From contig CAVIJI010000006.1 of NCBI GenBank assembly GCA_963642885.1, positions 17,035-81,034 of the forward strand: 64,000 nucleotides of DNA, given 5' to 3'. This document shows positions 15,452-25,306 of this stretch, one piece after another. This DNA comes from UMGS1696 sp963642885 (GTDB taxonomy: Bacteria; Bacillota; Clostridia; Oscillospirales; CAG-272). The translations under genes and the position numbers were made by a program. The notes below the pieces were generated by a model, which made no database searches, had not been told where the DNA came from, and worked only from the letters and a program-made list of their open reading frames with translations. Positions within the stretch are counted from its first letter, which is position 1. Every line of letters starts with the position of its first letter.

Positions 15452-16651
15452 ATGAGCTTTACATACGGAGATAAAAAAAGGCTTGGTATTTACATACACA
15501 TTCCGTTTTGTATATCGAAGTGTGCTTATTGTGATTTTAATTCCGCTCCACCCTCATCAGATGAAATCGTAACACGCTATATCGACACATTGATAGCGCA
15601 TATAGAGAGCTATAAGACCGCCGCCGCTCCATATGAACCCGATTCGGTTTTCATAGGAGGCGGTACACCCACATCGATTCCGCCGTCGGATTTGTACCGA
15701 CTTATAAAAGCGATAAAGCGGAACTTTAATCTGACTAAGCACGCGGAATTTACGATAGAGGCAAATCCCGCAACTGTTTCATATGCGGAGCTGCTGAAGC
15801 TTCACCGTATGGGTGTAAATCGTTTGAGTATGGGCCTGCAAAGTGCGGATGACAATGAACTGAAGGCCCTGTCGAGAAGGCATACACGCCGTGATTTCGT
15901 ACGTTCATACAGAATGGCGAGAGACGCGAAATTCGACAATATAAACGTAGATTTGATGTTCGGAATACCGTATCAGACACCGCAGTCTCTCTCGAAAAGT
16001 ATCAGATTCACGGCATCACTGAAGCCGGACCATATATCATTGTATGATTTGAAAATAGAACCGGGAACGGCATTTTATAAGAATTATGACAGTATATCGC
16101 CTTTTTTGCCGGGAGAAGATACTGAAGCGGATATGTACCTTAATTCGATACATCAATTACGGGAATACGGATATCTGCAATATGAAATATCGAACTTTGC
16201 CAGCCCGGGACATATGTGTGTGCATAACTTAAAATATTGGAACTGTGATGAATATTTGGGATTCGGTGTATCGGCGCATTCGTACTTCAACGGCTTGCGT
16301 TTTTCGTTTACTCCGGATATCGAAAAATATATGAAAGCGGTTAACGTCAAGGATTCGAAAATACGAATTACCGATGAATGCGAGCAGATAGAAGAGCGTG
16401 AGCGAATGGGAGAATACGTTATGCTTCGCTTCAGGCTGGTTGCGGGAGTTGACTCACGTGATTTCATGCAGCGTTTCGGACATTCGTTTGATGCTATGTA
16501 CGGTGAAAAATGCGATAAATTCATTAAGAACGGCTACATGACGTTCAGAAGGGGAGTATATTCGCTGACGCCTGCGGGAATGTTTATTTCAAACTATATA
16601 TTATCCGATATTCTCGAGTTTGAGGATTTCGGTAAATGCATTTTCAGCTGA
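15452..16651 (+). CDS. hemW: HemW-like radical SAM protein (heme chaperone family)
   Basis: 399 aa. The radical SAM motif IHIPFCISKCAYCDF carries the CxxxCxxC, and the HemW/HemN-type FIGGGTPTSIP and MGLQS..D motifs follow, with the C-terminal HemW domain (YEISNFASPGHMCVHNLKYW). It was once named coproporphyrinogen III oxidase, but the short form lacks the HemN residues for that reaction and in other bacteria delivers heme; the role in an anaerobe with few hemes is unclear. The start at 15452 has GGAAGG at a good distance; the open frame reaches further upstream but only over the end of lepA. It is co-transcribed with lepA. Confidence 0.92.
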   Translation: MSFTYGDKKRLGIYIHIPFCISKCAYCDFNSAPPSSDEIVTRYIDTLIAHIESYKTAAAPYEPDSVFIGGGTPTSIPPSDLYRLIKAIKRNFNLTKHAEFTIEANPATVSYAELLKLHRMGVNRLSMGLQSADDNELKALSRRHTRRDFVRSYRMARDAKFDNINVDLMFGIPYQTPQSLSKSIRFTASLKPDHISLYDLKIEPGTAFYKNYDSISPFLPGEDTEADMYLNSIHQLREYGYLQYEISNFASPGHMCVHNLKYWNCDEYLGFGVSAHSYFNGLRFSFTPDIEKYMKAVNVKDSKIRITDECEQIEERERMGEYVMLRFRLVAGVDSRDFMQRFGHSFDAMYGEKCDKFIKNGYMTFRRGVYSLTPAGMFISNYILSDILEFEDFGKCIFS

Positions 16652-16668
16652 AGTATAAGGAGAATAAC

Positions 16669-17673
16669 ATGAAAAAGGCTGTTTTTATCGGCTCATCCGG
16701 TTCGGTAAACGATGTTTATTCGACTGAGGTGATGCGGGAACTTCATTCGGAGCTCGAATTCGAAACAGATCATGTGATAGCCAAAAACGAACTTGATGCA
16801 TACAAGGATGTGCTTTCGGGAGCGGATTATATCTTCTCGACATGGGGGATGCCTCACTTCACACGCGATGAAATCAACGAATATTTACCTAATGTAAAAG
16901 CGGTGTTTTACGGTGCAGGCTCGGTACAGGGCTTTGCAAGAGAATTCCTCGAGGAAGGAAAAGCCGTTTTCAGCGCATGGGCCGCAAACGGAGTCCCTGT
17001 AGCTGAATTTACATTTGCTCAGATTATCCTGGCGTCAAAGGGTTATTACAACAGATATCACCGTACGGCTGAAGGCTCGGAATGGAGCGGCAGAAAAATA
17101 GGCGGCTATACGGGTGTTTACGAAATTAAGGTAGGCATTCTCGGCGCGGGAATGATAGGCAAGATGGTAATCGAGCGACTTAAAACACTCGATAAGGTTG
17201 AAATTCTGGTATTCGACCCGTTTCTTTCGGATGAAGCTGCCGAAGGCCTCGGCGTAAAGAAATGCTCACTTGAAACGATTTTCGAGCAATGCGATGTAAT
17301 TTCCAATCACCTTGCGAATAACAGCGAAACCGTCGGTATAATCAATAAGAATCATTTTTCGAGAATGAAATCACATGCTTCTTTTATTAACACGGGAAGA
17401 GGTGCACAGGTTGTCGAAGAGGATATGGTCGAAGCACTCAGACGGAATAAAACGATATCGGCAGTTTTGGATGTTACATACCCCGAACCGCCCGAACAGG
17501 ACAGTCCGTTGTATACACTCGACAATGTATTTTTAACACCGCATATTGCAGGCTCTCTCGGCAACGAGGTTCATCGTATGGGGGAATACATGCTTGACGA
17601 ATTCAGAAAATACGACCGCGGAGAAGCGGTGCGCTATTCGGTCACGCTTGAAATGTTGAAAACAATGGCATAG
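16669..17673 (+). CDS. D-isomer-specific 2-hydroxyacid dehydrogenase family protein
   Basis: 334 aa, NAD-dependent oxidoreductase of the D-2-hydroxyacid/phosphoglycerate dehydrogenase family. The nucleotide-binding motif is VGILGAGMIGKMV, and the catalytic triad is visible as Arg in NTGRGAQ, Glu in PEPPEQ and His in TPHIAGS. The start at 16669 has AAGGAGAA seven bases upstream. The substrate cannot be told from sequence: it lacks the C-terminal ACT domain of SerA, and family members act on lactate, glycerate, glyoxylate or sugar acids. It follows hemW by 17 bases, so it may share its transcript, and a strong terminator ends the unit. Confidence 0.85.
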   Translation: MKKAVFIGSSGSVNDVYSTEVMRELHSELEFETDHVIAKNELDAYKDVLSGADYIFSTWGMPHFTRDEINEYLPNVKAVFYGAGSVQGFAREFLEEGKAVFSAWAANGVPVAEFTFAQIILASKGYYNRYHRTAEGSEWSGRKIGGYTGVYEIKVGILGAGMIGKMVIERLKTLDKVEILVFDPFLSDEAAEGLGVKKCSLETIFEQCDVISNHLANNSETVGIINKNHFSRMKSHASFINTGRGAQVVEEDMVEALRRNKTISAVLDVTYPEPPEQDSPLYTLDNVFLTPHIAGSLGNEVHRMGEYMLDEFRKYDRGEAVRYSVTLEMLKTMA

Positions 17674-17676
17674 ATA

Positions 17677-17713
17677 AAAGAGGCACGGATTCGGTTAAAT
17701 CCGTGCCTCTTTA
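17677..17713. terminator. bidirectional intrinsic terminator
   Basis: AAAGAGGCACGGAT pairs with ATCCGTGCCTCTTT around a short loop, with A and T runs on either side. It serves the dehydrogenase gene (+) and the convergent glycerol-phosphate dehydrogenase gene (-). Confidence 0.9.
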
Positions 17714-17719
17714 TGATCA

Positions 17720-19021
17720 TTAATCGGTAAGACCCAAGTCCCAAAGCAGTCTTCCGAGTACGTATTTGTCTCGTATATCACGCGCTAACAATACCGCGGT
17801 ATCAACGTCGTCGTCACTTAAGCCGATTTCCGAAAACTCGGTCGGAAGACCTATGCTTTTCATCAATTTTTCAAGCTCATCGGCTTCCGGCATACTTTTT
17901 ACTGCATCGAGAATTTCCTCGCGTTTTAAAGCGATTGTCATAATTCTTTCTTTGTGCTTTACCGCGGAATACTTGCCCTCTTTGGCTTCGAGTGCAATCA
18001 TTGTTTCCGCGCCTTGACCGAGTTTTTCTCTCATATAGGCAAAATGTCCCTCGAGATCGTAGCTTTCCGCGTGCTTTACGGCTTTTTCGATATCTATCGG
18101 CTGTGACAAAACACCGGCGAGCTTCTCATACATGCGTATTGTGTGCAATGTAGCTATGCCGCATTCTATTCCGTGGTAGTCATGCGGAGTACAGAATTCG
18201 AGTGCACGCATGTCGATTATATGCGAAATGTAATGCTCCATGCCAGATGCGGGTCTGCTGAGTCCGGCCCAGTTCATCATGATTCCACCCAAAGTAAGCC
18301 CTTCCATTACGGATGAAACGGCATTTTCTTCACGATTGACCGCGGCGTGAGCGTTGGTAATGCATTTGTCGAGTGCTGTGCGCATCGTATCCGCAACCTT
18401 TGCGCAATAATATTCGCCGAGCAGTATATTCGCTATTTTCCATTCTGCAAGACTTACATATTTCGCCAGCATATCACCTATACCCGAGCGAATGTTGTGT
18501 ATCGGAGCGGACGCGAGAATTTCCGTGTCACCTATAACGCAGTCGGGACACGCGGATTTCAGCGAAACCTTTAATCCCGAGCGGTCAACCGATGACGTTG
18601 CGGATGCGAAGCCGTCCATTGACGGAGCGGTAGCCACTATTGCCATATGGACCCTTTTTGTCATCGCAAGTATTTTACATGTGTCATTGATGACGCCGCC
18701 GCCGACTCCGATTATGAAATCAACGTCACGCTCGCAGTACATCACCGCATCTCCCACTGTTTTTTCGTCGGGAGAGGGCTCCAATGAATTGATAATGTGA
18801 AGAACAGGCTCGATGTTGTTTTCGCGAAGCAGTGAGACAACCCTTTCACCCGCAGCCGCATACGTATTTATATCACACAGTACATACGGTTTGACAGAGT
18901 CGTATTTTTTTACGATATCGGGGAGATTAACGAGAGCTCCTTTTCCGATAAAACAATCGGAAACCACGGAGTCATGCTTTCTGCCGCATATCGGGCAAAT
19001 AAACGATTCGGTAAAATTCAT
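17720..19021 (-). CDS. sn-glycerol-1-phosphate dehydrogenase family protein (AraM/EgsA-like)
   Basis: 433 aa of the iron-containing alcohol dehydrogenase superfamily. The glycine-rich GVGGGVINDTCK binds NAD(P), and likely metal ligands are Asp in GIGDMLAKY, His in GMEHYISH and His in TPHDYHGIECG. EgsA/AraM reduces dihydroxyacetone phosphate to glycerol-1-phosphate, used in Gram-positives for heptaprenyl glyceryl phosphate. The N terminus adds about 25 residues with a CPICGRKH knuckle that the core family does not need. The ATG at 19021 follows AAAGGTGA, and an extended -10 (TGC-TATAAT) lies at 19052-19060. The neighbours give no further clue. Confidence 0.8.
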   Translation of the reverse strand: MNFTESFICPICGRKHDSVVSDCFIGKGALVNLPDIVKKYDSVKPYVLCDINTYAAAGERVVSLLRENNIEPVLHIINSLEPSPDEKTVGDAVMYCERDVDFIIGVGGGVINDTCKILAMTKRVHMAIVATAPSMDGFASATSSVDRSGLKVSLKSACPDCVIGDTEILASAPIHNIRSGIGDMLAKYVSLAEWKIANILLGEYYCAKVADTMRTALDKCITNAHAAVNREENAVSSVMEGLTLGGIMMNWAGLSRPASGMEHYISHIIDMRALEFCTPHDYHGIECGIATLHTIRMYEKLAGVLSQPIDIEKAVKHAESYDLEGHFAYMREKLGQGAETMIALEAKEGKYSAVKHKERIMTIALKREEILDAVKSMPEADELEKLMKSIGLPTEFSEIGLSDDDVDTAVLLARDIRDKYVLGRLLWDLGLTD

Positions 19022-19171
19022 ATAGTCACCTTTTAATAAAATATCATTTATATTATAGCATGAAAAAGGCCGCGAAAAACAACCGAATCGATTTTTTTCG
19101 AAAAAAACACGGTTTTTATCCTGTCATGAAAGAATACGTGTAATCGCCAATGTAAAATAGATGTATATATG

Positions 19172-19200
19172 TTGAATTCAAACGTGTGATTTGGTATAAT
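19172..19200 (+). promoter_or_regulatory. sigma-A promoter of fbp, followed by a palindrome
   Basis: TTGAAT (19172-19177) and TATAAT (19195-19200) are 17 bases apart. A perfect 12-base palindrome GTGCCGCGGCAC at 19208-19219 covers the expected start of transcription and may be an operator. Confidence 0.75.
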
Positions 19201-19251
19201 TAAAGCGGTGCCGCGGCACTGTTTTAAAAATAATATATGGGTGGTGGATAT

Positions 19252-21219
19252 ATGAATGATTATCAAAACGATTTACATTTTCTCGAGGTTCTCGCACGAA
19301 ATTACCCTACAATCGAATCCGCCGCATCAGAAGTTATAAATCTATGTGCGGAACGAAGTCTTCCAAAGGGAACGGAATATTTCTTCAGCGATCTTCACGG
19401 TGAGTATGAGTCGTTTCTCCGACTTATTCGCTCTGCGTCGGGTATGATAAAATCAAAGATAGACTTGATTTTCGAAAAAAGCATATCGTCAACCGAACGC
19501 AGAAAACTGGCAGAGCTTATATATTATCCCGAACGGGAAATCAAAAAGCTCAGGCTTGAAGATGCTTTGAATGACGAATGGTATAGCATTGTAATATACA
19601 GACTCATTCTGGTTTGCGAATCTGTTTCGGCTAAATACACACGTTCCGAGGTAAGGAAAAAAATGCCTCAGAGCTTCGCGTATATTCTCGATGAGCTTCT
19701 TAATGTTACGGAGGATATAAATCGTGAATATTATTACTCCGAGATAATATCCGCTATTCTCGAAACGGGTATAGCAGATGATTTTATCATTGCCATGTGC
19801 TCTCTCATAAGAAGCCTTACGATAAACCGGCTTCATATAATCGGAGATATTTTCGATCGCGGTCCGAGAGCAGACAAAATTATGGATGAGCTTATAACGT
19901 TTAAGCATATAGATATTCAGTGGGGAAATCATGATATCAGCTGGATGGGAGCCGTTGCGGGAAACACAGCACTTATAGCGAATGTCATAAGAATCGCACT
20001 GGGTTACAATAGCTTTGACGTTCTCGAGGACGGATACGGCTTGAACCTTCGTCCTTTGTCGGTATTTGCCGCAGAAGTGTATCGTGACGACCCGTGTACG
20101 TATTTTTATCCGCATACGCTTGACGATGTTGTATATGATACTATAGAGCACTCTCTTACAGCGAAAATGCATAAGGCTATTGCCGTGATACAGTTCAAGC
20201 TCGAAGGGCAGCTTATTAAGAAGCATCCCGAATACGGTATGGAATCAAGGAGCTTCTTCGAAAAGGTTGATTTCGGACGTGGTGTAATTACAATAGACGG
20301 AAATGAATATGAGCTTCGCGATAAGCTTTTCCCGACAGTTGATCCGAGCGATCCGCTTAGATTGAGCAGGGAAGAGAGCGAGCTTATAAGAATTCTCGGC
20401 AGCTCGTTCCAACATTCCGCGAGACTGCAGAGTCATATAAAGTTTATATATGATCACGGCGGAATGTACAGAAGGATTAACGGTAATTTGCTCTATCACG
20501 GCTGTATTCCGTTGACCGAAGAAGGAAAATTCAGAGATATAGCACTTCCGTTCGCCGATTGTGAGGGAAAGCTGTTCCACGGTAAGGCGCTTCTCGACAG
20601 GATAGATCAGGAGGTACGGCGCGCTTTCTTCTCACCGTACGGTACGGCAGAACAGGAGGAAGCATGTGATTATATGTGGTATCTGTGGTGCGGAGCCGAT
20701 TCTCCACTGTACGGCAAGGATAAAATGGCGTTTTTCGAAAGAACATTTTTGGGAAAGGATGCGGCGGAGCTGTGCGCCGAGCATTACGAACCGTACTACA
20801 GTAAAAACAATGATTCTTCGGTTTGCGAGATGATACTCGAGGAATTCGGGCTCGATAAGCGTAGAGGACATATTATAAACGGTCATGTTCCCGTGCTGAG
20901 ATGTGACGGCGAAAGCCCGATTAAAGCAGGCGGAAAGCTGTTTGTAATAGACGGCGGAATATCAAAGGCATATCGCCTTAAAACCGGAATCGCGGGATAT
21001 ACGCTTATATACGACAGCCATTCACTGCGTCTTGCCGAGCATAAGCCGTATGATGAGAATAACGCCGATATCACGCCGAAGGTAAGCGTAGTCGAAAAGA
21101 TGGAGCACCGTGTCAACATTGCCGATATCGATTACGGCGAGGAACTCATGGTGCGTATAAACGACCTGAGAAGCTTAATTGCGGCATACCGCAGCGGTAA
21201 AATAAGGGTAAAGGAATAA
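19252..21219 (+). CDS. fbp: fructose-1,6-bisphosphatase class III
   Basis: 655 aa, close to the ~670 of the Bacillus enzyme. It is a metallophosphatase of gluconeogenesis that converts fructose 1,6-bisphosphate to fructose 6-phosphate. Signature motifs are FFSDLHGEYESF near residue 50, IGDIFDRGPRAD, the metal-binding WGNHDISWMGA, INGHVPV and a C-terminal FVIDGGISKAY. The start at 19252 is chosen because GGTGGTGG precedes it; another ATG 15 bases upstream would use that site as codons. It is a single-gene unit between its own promoter and a terminator. Class III enzymes are typical of Firmicutes. Confidence 0.95.
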   Translation: MNDYQNDLHFLEVLARNYPTIESAASEVINLCAERSLPKGTEYFFSDLHGEYESFLRLIRSASGMIKSKIDLIFEKSISSTERRKLAELIYYPEREIKKLRLEDALNDEWYSIVIYRLILVCESVSAKYTRSEVRKKMPQSFAYILDELLNVTEDINREYYYSEIISAILETGIADDFIIAMCSLIRSLTINRLHIIGDIFDRGPRADKIMDELITFKHIDIQWGNHDISWMGAVAGNTALIANVIRIALGYNSFDVLEDGYGLNLRPLSVFAAEVYRDDPCTYFYPHTLDDVVYDTIEHSLTAKMHKAIAVIQFKLEGQLIKKHPEYGMESRSFFEKVDFGRGVITIDGNEYELRDKLFPTVDPSDPLRLSREESELIRILGSSFQHSARLQSHIKFIYDHGGMYRRINGNLLYHGCIPLTEEGKFRDIALPFADCEGKLFHGKALLDRIDQEVRRAFFSPYGTAEQEEACDYMWYLWCGADSPLYGKDKMAFFERTFLGKDAAELCAEHYEPYYSKNNDSSVCEMILEEFGLDKRRGHIINGHVPVLRCDGESPIKAGGKLFVIDGGISKAYRLKTGIAGYTLIYDSHSLRLAEHKPYDENNADITPKVSVVEKMEHRVNIADIDYGEELMVRINDLRSLIAAYRSGKIRVKE

Positions 21220-21245
21220 GCTTGATAAGAAAATAAATTGAACAT

Positions 21246-21300
21246 AAAAAACGCACATCACATTTCGGTGAACCGAGCTGTGATGTGCGTTTTACTTTTT
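21246..21300. terminator. bidirectional terminator between fbp and sufU
   Basis: ACGCACATCACA (21251-21262) pairs with TGTGATGTGCGT (21279-21290), with an inner CGGT/ACCG step and A/T runs at both ends. Confidence 0.88.
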
Positions 21301-21311
21301 GCGTTATGATT

Positions 21312-21737
21312 TTATTTTCCGCCGAGAGCTTCTTTAAGCGTTCTCCAACCGAGCATGGCGCATTTTACTCTTGCGGGCATATGTGAGATATCACGCAGTG
21401 CCGAGGCTTCTTCGAGTGATTCGATTTCATCTTCGTCAGCCTCTCCGCGTATCATTTTCATGAATGTTTCGCCTGTTTTGAGTGCATCTTCCTTTTTCAT
21501 GCCGATTATCATTCCGAGCATTATATCGGCTGATGCCTGAGATATGGCGCATCCGTCTCCGACAAAAGCACCGTCGACTATTTCGTCGCCTTCAACCTTC
21601 AGTTTAAGCTGAATATTGTCTCCACAGCTCGGATTTACTCCGTCAAGCACAATGTCCGCATCCGGAAGATCATGCTTGAATTCGGGATGCATGTTGTGCT
21701 CTGTCAGTATTTCATTATAAAAGCTTCTATTTTCCAT
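21312..21737 (-). CDS. sufU: SufU-type Fe-S assembly protein / zinc sulfurtransferase
   Basis: 141 aa. It has the three SufU cysteines in NPSCGDNI, GDGCAISQASADIM and VKCAMLGWRTLKEAL, plus the ~20-residue insertion after the second motif that separates SufU from IscU. SufU takes sulfur from SufS and passes it to the SufBCD scaffold. The start at 21737 gives MENRSFYNEI and overlaps the end of sufS by 11 bases, so the two are translationally coupled. A longer open frame upstream only runs through sufS. Last gene of the operon. Confidence 0.95.
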   Translation of the reverse strand: MENRSFYNEILTEHNMHPEFKHDLPDADIVLDGVNPSCGDNIQLKLKVEGDEIVDGAFVGDGCAISQASADIMLGMIIGMKKEDALKTGETFMKMIRGEADEDEIESLEEASALRDISHMPARVKCAMLGWRTLKEALGGK

Positions 21738-22938
21738 ATCCCATACGCTCCCTGATGCTCGACAAACTGTCAATGAATTTATCCGCATCGTCATTAGTGT
21801 TATAAAAAGCAAAGCTTGCTCTGACTGTCGCGCGGAAGCCGAGATGCTCGAGAAGAGGCTGCGCACAGTGATGACCGGCACGTATCGCGATGTTGTCGGA
21901 TGCGAATATTTCACTTACATCATGCGGATGTACGTCGTCGAGTGTGAATGTGATTATGCCGTTATGTTCCTCCGCTTTATCGGAGCCTATTATATGTACG
22001 TGCGGTGTTTCCCTCATTTTATTAAATGCGTATGAGGACACCTCAAGCTCGAGCTTGTGTATTGTGTCGAATCCTATGGAATTAATGTAATTCACAGCCG
22101 CCTTAAGGCCTGCCGCACCTGAGGCATTTACCGTTCCCGCTTCGAATTTATGCGGAAGCTCCGCATAAACGGCACCCGTACGGGATACCGTTTCTATCAT
22201 CTCGCCGCCCGAGAGAAACGGAGGCATATCGTCGAGCAGCTCTCGGCGACCGTAGAGAACACCGATGCCCATGGGGCCGTAGAGCTTATGACCGGAGAAC
22301 GCGAAAAAATCCGCTCCCAGATCACGTACGTTTACCGGAATATGAGGAGTGCTTTGCGCACCGTCAACGACAAGCACCGCACCATTTTTGTGAGCGAGAG
22401 AAGCAATCTCTTTTATCGGATTGATTCTGCCGAGAATGTTCGATACCTGAGCTATCGCAACGATTTTTGTCTTGTCCGTGATAAGGCTTTCTACCTTGTT
22501 CAGGTCGATTGAGCCGTCTTTTTCGCACTCTATAAATTTTAATACCGCTTTTTTCGTACGACATACCATCTGCCACGGGAGAAGATTGCTGTGATGTTCG
22601 GTAATCGATACAAGAACCTCGTCTCCTTCGTTCACATGCGTAAGTCCGTAGCTGTACGCTATCAGATTGAGGCTCTCCGTAGTGTTTCGTGTGAAAATAA
22701 TTTCATCGGATGACGATGCGCCTATGAAAGCTTTTATCGCACGTCTTGCACTCTCAAGCTCCTCGGTTGCCTCTACACTGAGGGAATAAATCCCTCTCAG
22801 CGGATTGGCATTGTGATAGACGTAAAAATTGTTTTCCGCGTCCAGCACGGCCTTCGGCCTTTGCGCCGTAGCGGCATTGTCGAGATATACGATATCCACA
22901 TTGGAGAAAAGCGGAAAATCTGATTTGTAATTATTCAT
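21727..22938 (-). CDS. sufS: cysteine desulfurase SufS
   Basis: 403-aa pyridoxal-phosphate enzyme that releases sulfur from cysteine for Fe-S cluster assembly. The PLP lysine is in FSGHKLYGPMGIG, and the active-site cysteine is in RAGHHCAQP, the short-loop group II type that needs SufU as acceptor. The N terminus begins with SDFPLFSNV and VYLDNAATAQRP, typical of SufS. It overlaps sufD by eight bases and sufU by eleven. Length and motifs are complete. Confidence 0.96.
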   Translation of the reverse strand: MNNYKSDFPLFSNVDIVYLDNAATAQRPKAVLDAENNFYVYHNANPLRGIYSLSVEATEELESARRAIKAFIGASSSDEIIFTRNTTESLNLIAYSYGLTHVNEGDEVLVSITEHHSNLLPWQMVCRTKKAVLKFIECEKDGSIDLNKVESLITDKTKIVAIAQVSNILGRINPIKEIASLAHKNGAVLVVDGAQSTPHIPVNVRDLGADFFAFSGHKLYGPMGIGVLYGRRELLDDMPPFLSGGEMIETVSRTGAVYAELPHKFEAGTVNASGAAGLKAAVNYINSIGFDTIHKLELEVSSYAFNKMRETPHVHIIGSDKAEEHNGIITFTLDDVHPHDVSEIFASDNIAIRAGHHCAQPLLEHLGFRATVRASFAFYNTNDDADKFIDSLSSIRERMGYGK

Positions 22939-23869
22939 TTTCCTCTTCTCCTTCGAATTGCGGATTCAGCTGTCTCACGAGAGCGCTTTCAACTGCCTGT
23001 TCGAATTCATCCTCTTGTGGCAGTCTTGCGATTCTCTCGACGGAGGCACGTGCCATAATATCGGAAGCGTGTTCCTTGTCTATGCCGCGGCTTTCGAAAT
23101 AAAACAGAGTAGCGTCGTCGAGTTCTCCTATTGTGGCACCGTGAGAGCCTTCAACGTTTTCTTCCGCACAGAGAATCAAAGGAACGGTTTTGTTGACAAC
23201 ATCGTCACCGAGCATAAGTACGGTTTCGTTTTCCGCACCTACGGAATCGGACGAGCCGTTCTTGAAGTCGATTGTACCGCGGAAAATCTTTTCGGCGGAA
23301 TCCATGAGCGCACCGTTTGCCTTGATTTCACTCTTTGTTGTTTTTCCGTAGTGATCGACTGTGAGATTAATGTCGATTTTTTGACTGTTCATTCCGAGAT
23401 AACCGTAATCGGCTTCGAGCACGGATGAATCTCCGTTTAACAATACGTTTGTATCCGTATATATGTCTCCGTCACCGAGAACAGCGGATATGAGCGAGAA
23501 TTTAGCGGCTTTCGAGCAGACCGCATTTGTTTTGTGGAGAAGAAGTGCTCCCGACGACGGATTGAGAAGCTGAATAAGCTTTACATGTGCTCCGTCGGAT
23601 ATCTCGAAATCAAGCTCAGATGATGAGGCCTTGTCGCCCGAAACAAGCTCTATTACAACAACCGAACTGTTCTCGGCGGCGGAAATCGTTATTTTTTTCG
23701 ATGAATAGTCATTTTCGGCACATATATTCAGCTTTATGGGAGAATCGGCTTCGGTGTAATGCTCTTCGACTGCGGATACCGACGTATCCCATTCGACGGA
23801 GGCTGAGTTTACACGAAGAAAATTCCATGTCGGGGTGGGGAGTTTATTTATCTGTATAGTTTCTTTCAT
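22931..23869 (-). CDS. sufD: SufD-like Fe-S assembly scaffold subunit
   Basis: 312 aa, a beta-helix protein of the SufB/SufD family, partner of SufB and SufC. The conserved C-terminal region is present (EENVEGSHGATIGELDDATLFYFESRGI, here shortened in mind to the SHGAT and FYxxSRGI motifs). It is shorter than many SufD proteins (about 400-440 aa), with a reduced N-terminal domain, as in several Clostridia. It is spaced 16 bases after sufB and overlaps sufS. It could also be called a second SufB-family protein; gene order supports SufD. Confidence 0.88.
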   Translation of the reverse strand: MKETIQINKLPTPTWNFLRVNSASVEWDTSVSAVEEHYTEADSPIKLNICAENDYSSKKITISAAENSSVVVIELVSGDKASSSELDFEISDGAHVKLIQLLNPSSGALLLHKTNAVCSKAAKFSLISAVLGDGDIYTDTNVLLNGDSSVLEADYGYLGMNSQKIDINLTVDHYGKTTKSEIKANGALMDSAEKIFRGTIDFKNGSSDSVGAENETVLMLGDDVVNKTVPLILCAEENVEGSHGATIGELDDATLFYFESRGIDKEHASDIMARASVERIARLPQEDEFEQAVESALVRQLNPQFEGEEENE

Positions 23870-23885
23870 ATATCAGTTCACCAAA

Positions 23886-25292
23886 TCAGCCGATGCTGCC
23901 TTTCATCTCGAGTCTGATCAGATTGTTCATCTCGACTGCGTATTCAACGGGAAGCTCCTTTGAAACATTGTCCGCAAATCCGCTGACGATGAGTGCGCGG
24001 GCATCCTCCTCGGACATTCCGCGGCTCATAAGATAGAATACGGCATCGGAGCTGATGGAGCCTATTTTTGCCTCGTGTCCGACAGCGGCGTCCTTTGTGC
24101 GGATATCCATAGCCGGAATTGTGTCGGAACGTGATTCGGAGTCGAGCATAAGAGATTGACATGATACGGAGGATTTCGCTCCGGTCGCACCTTTTTGTAC
24201 GACAACACTGCTTCTGAATGTGCTCACGCCGCCGCTTTTGCTTATGGAGCGTGTGTTCATGAAGGAGCTTGTGTTTTTGCCGATGTGTACAACCTTAGCT
24301 CCCGTATCAAGATCCTGTCCCTTGCCCGCGAATGTAACGCCTGTGAATTCGGACTTGGAATTATCACCCTTAAGAACACTCATGGGATACAGACATCCCG
24401 TATGTGAGCCGAACGAGCCCGATATCCACTCGATGGTTCCGCCTTCCTCTACAAGAGCACGCTTCGTGTTTAAGTTATACATGTTTTTAGACCAGTTTTC
24501 TATTGTGGAATAACGAAGCTTTGCGTTCTTCTTTATGTAAAGCTCAACACAGCCCGCGTGGAGATTGGCTACATTGTATTTCGGTGCGGAGCAGCCTTCT
24601 ATAAAGTGGAGACTTGCGCCTTCGTCGACTATAATAAGTGTATGCTCGAACTGACCCGCACCCTTGGCGTTCAGTCTGAAGTAAGATTGAAGCGGGATAG
24701 AAAGGTGAACACCCTTCGGAACATAAACGAACGAGCCTCCCGACCATACCGCACCGTGAAGCGCGGCGAATTTATGGTCATGCGGAGTAACGAGCTTCAT
24801 AAAGTATTTGTGCACCATATCGGCGTACTCGCCTTTAAGAGCACTTTCCATATCGGTGTATACCACACCCTCTGCCGCAACCTCTTCCTTTACATTATGA
24901 TATACAAGCTCGGAGTCGTATTGCGCGCCGACACCCGCAAGGGATTTTCTTTCGGCTTCGGGAATGCCCAAACGTTCGAAGGTATCCTTTATATCCTCGG
25001 GAACGTCTTTCCAGTCGTTTTTCATGTTGGTTTTGGGACGTACGTATGTGGCGATATGTGCCATGTCGAGTCCTTCAATGGACGGGCCCCAATTCGGAAT
25101 AGGAGTCTCGTTATATATCTGCAATGACTGAAGACGGAATTGCTGCATCCATACGGGATCGTCTTTTTCCTTTGACAGCTTATCGATTATCTCGGGAGTA
25201 AGACCTTCCTCCATACGGTAGTCATCGTTTTCCTCATCGGTAATATCGTAAATGCTGCGGTCTATATCGGCAACCTGGCTTTTTTCTTTCAT
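23886..25292 (-). CDS. sufB: SufB Fe-S assembly scaffold
   Basis: 468 aa, full length for SufB. The conserved beta-helix core is clear: YVPKGVHLSIPLQSYFR, HFIEGCSAPKYN, VHIGKNTSS, and the C-terminal GHEAKIGSISSDAVFYLMSRG. SufB with SufC and SufD forms the cytosolic scaffold on which [4Fe-4S] clusters are built. It lies between sufC (14 bases upstream) and sufD (16 bases downstream) in the standard Firmicutes order. Confidence 0.96.
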   Translation of the reverse strand: MKEKSQVADIDRSIYDITDEENDDYRMEEGLTPEIIDKLSKEKDDPVWMQQFRLQSLQIYNETPIPNWGPSIEGLDMAHIATYVRPKTNMKNDWKDVPEDIKDTFERLGIPEAERKSLAGVGAQYDSELVYHNVKEEVAAEGVVYTDMESALKGEYADMVHKYFMKLVTPHDHKFAALHGAVWSGGSFVYVPKGVHLSIPLQSYFRLNAKGAGQFEHTLIIVDEGASLHFIEGCSAPKYNVANLHAGCVELYIKKNAKLRYSTIENWSKNMYNLNTKRALVEEGGTIEWISGSFGSHTGCLYPMSVLKGDNSKSEFTGVTFAGKGQDLDTGAKVVHIGKNTSSFMNTRSISKSGGVSTFRSSVVVQKGATGAKSSVSCQSLMLDSESRSDTIPAMDIRTKDAAVGHEAKIGSISSDAVFYLMSRGMSEEDARALIVSGFADNVSKELPVEYAVEMNNLIRLEMKGSIG

Positions 25293-25306
25293 TCGTTTCT
25301 CCCAAA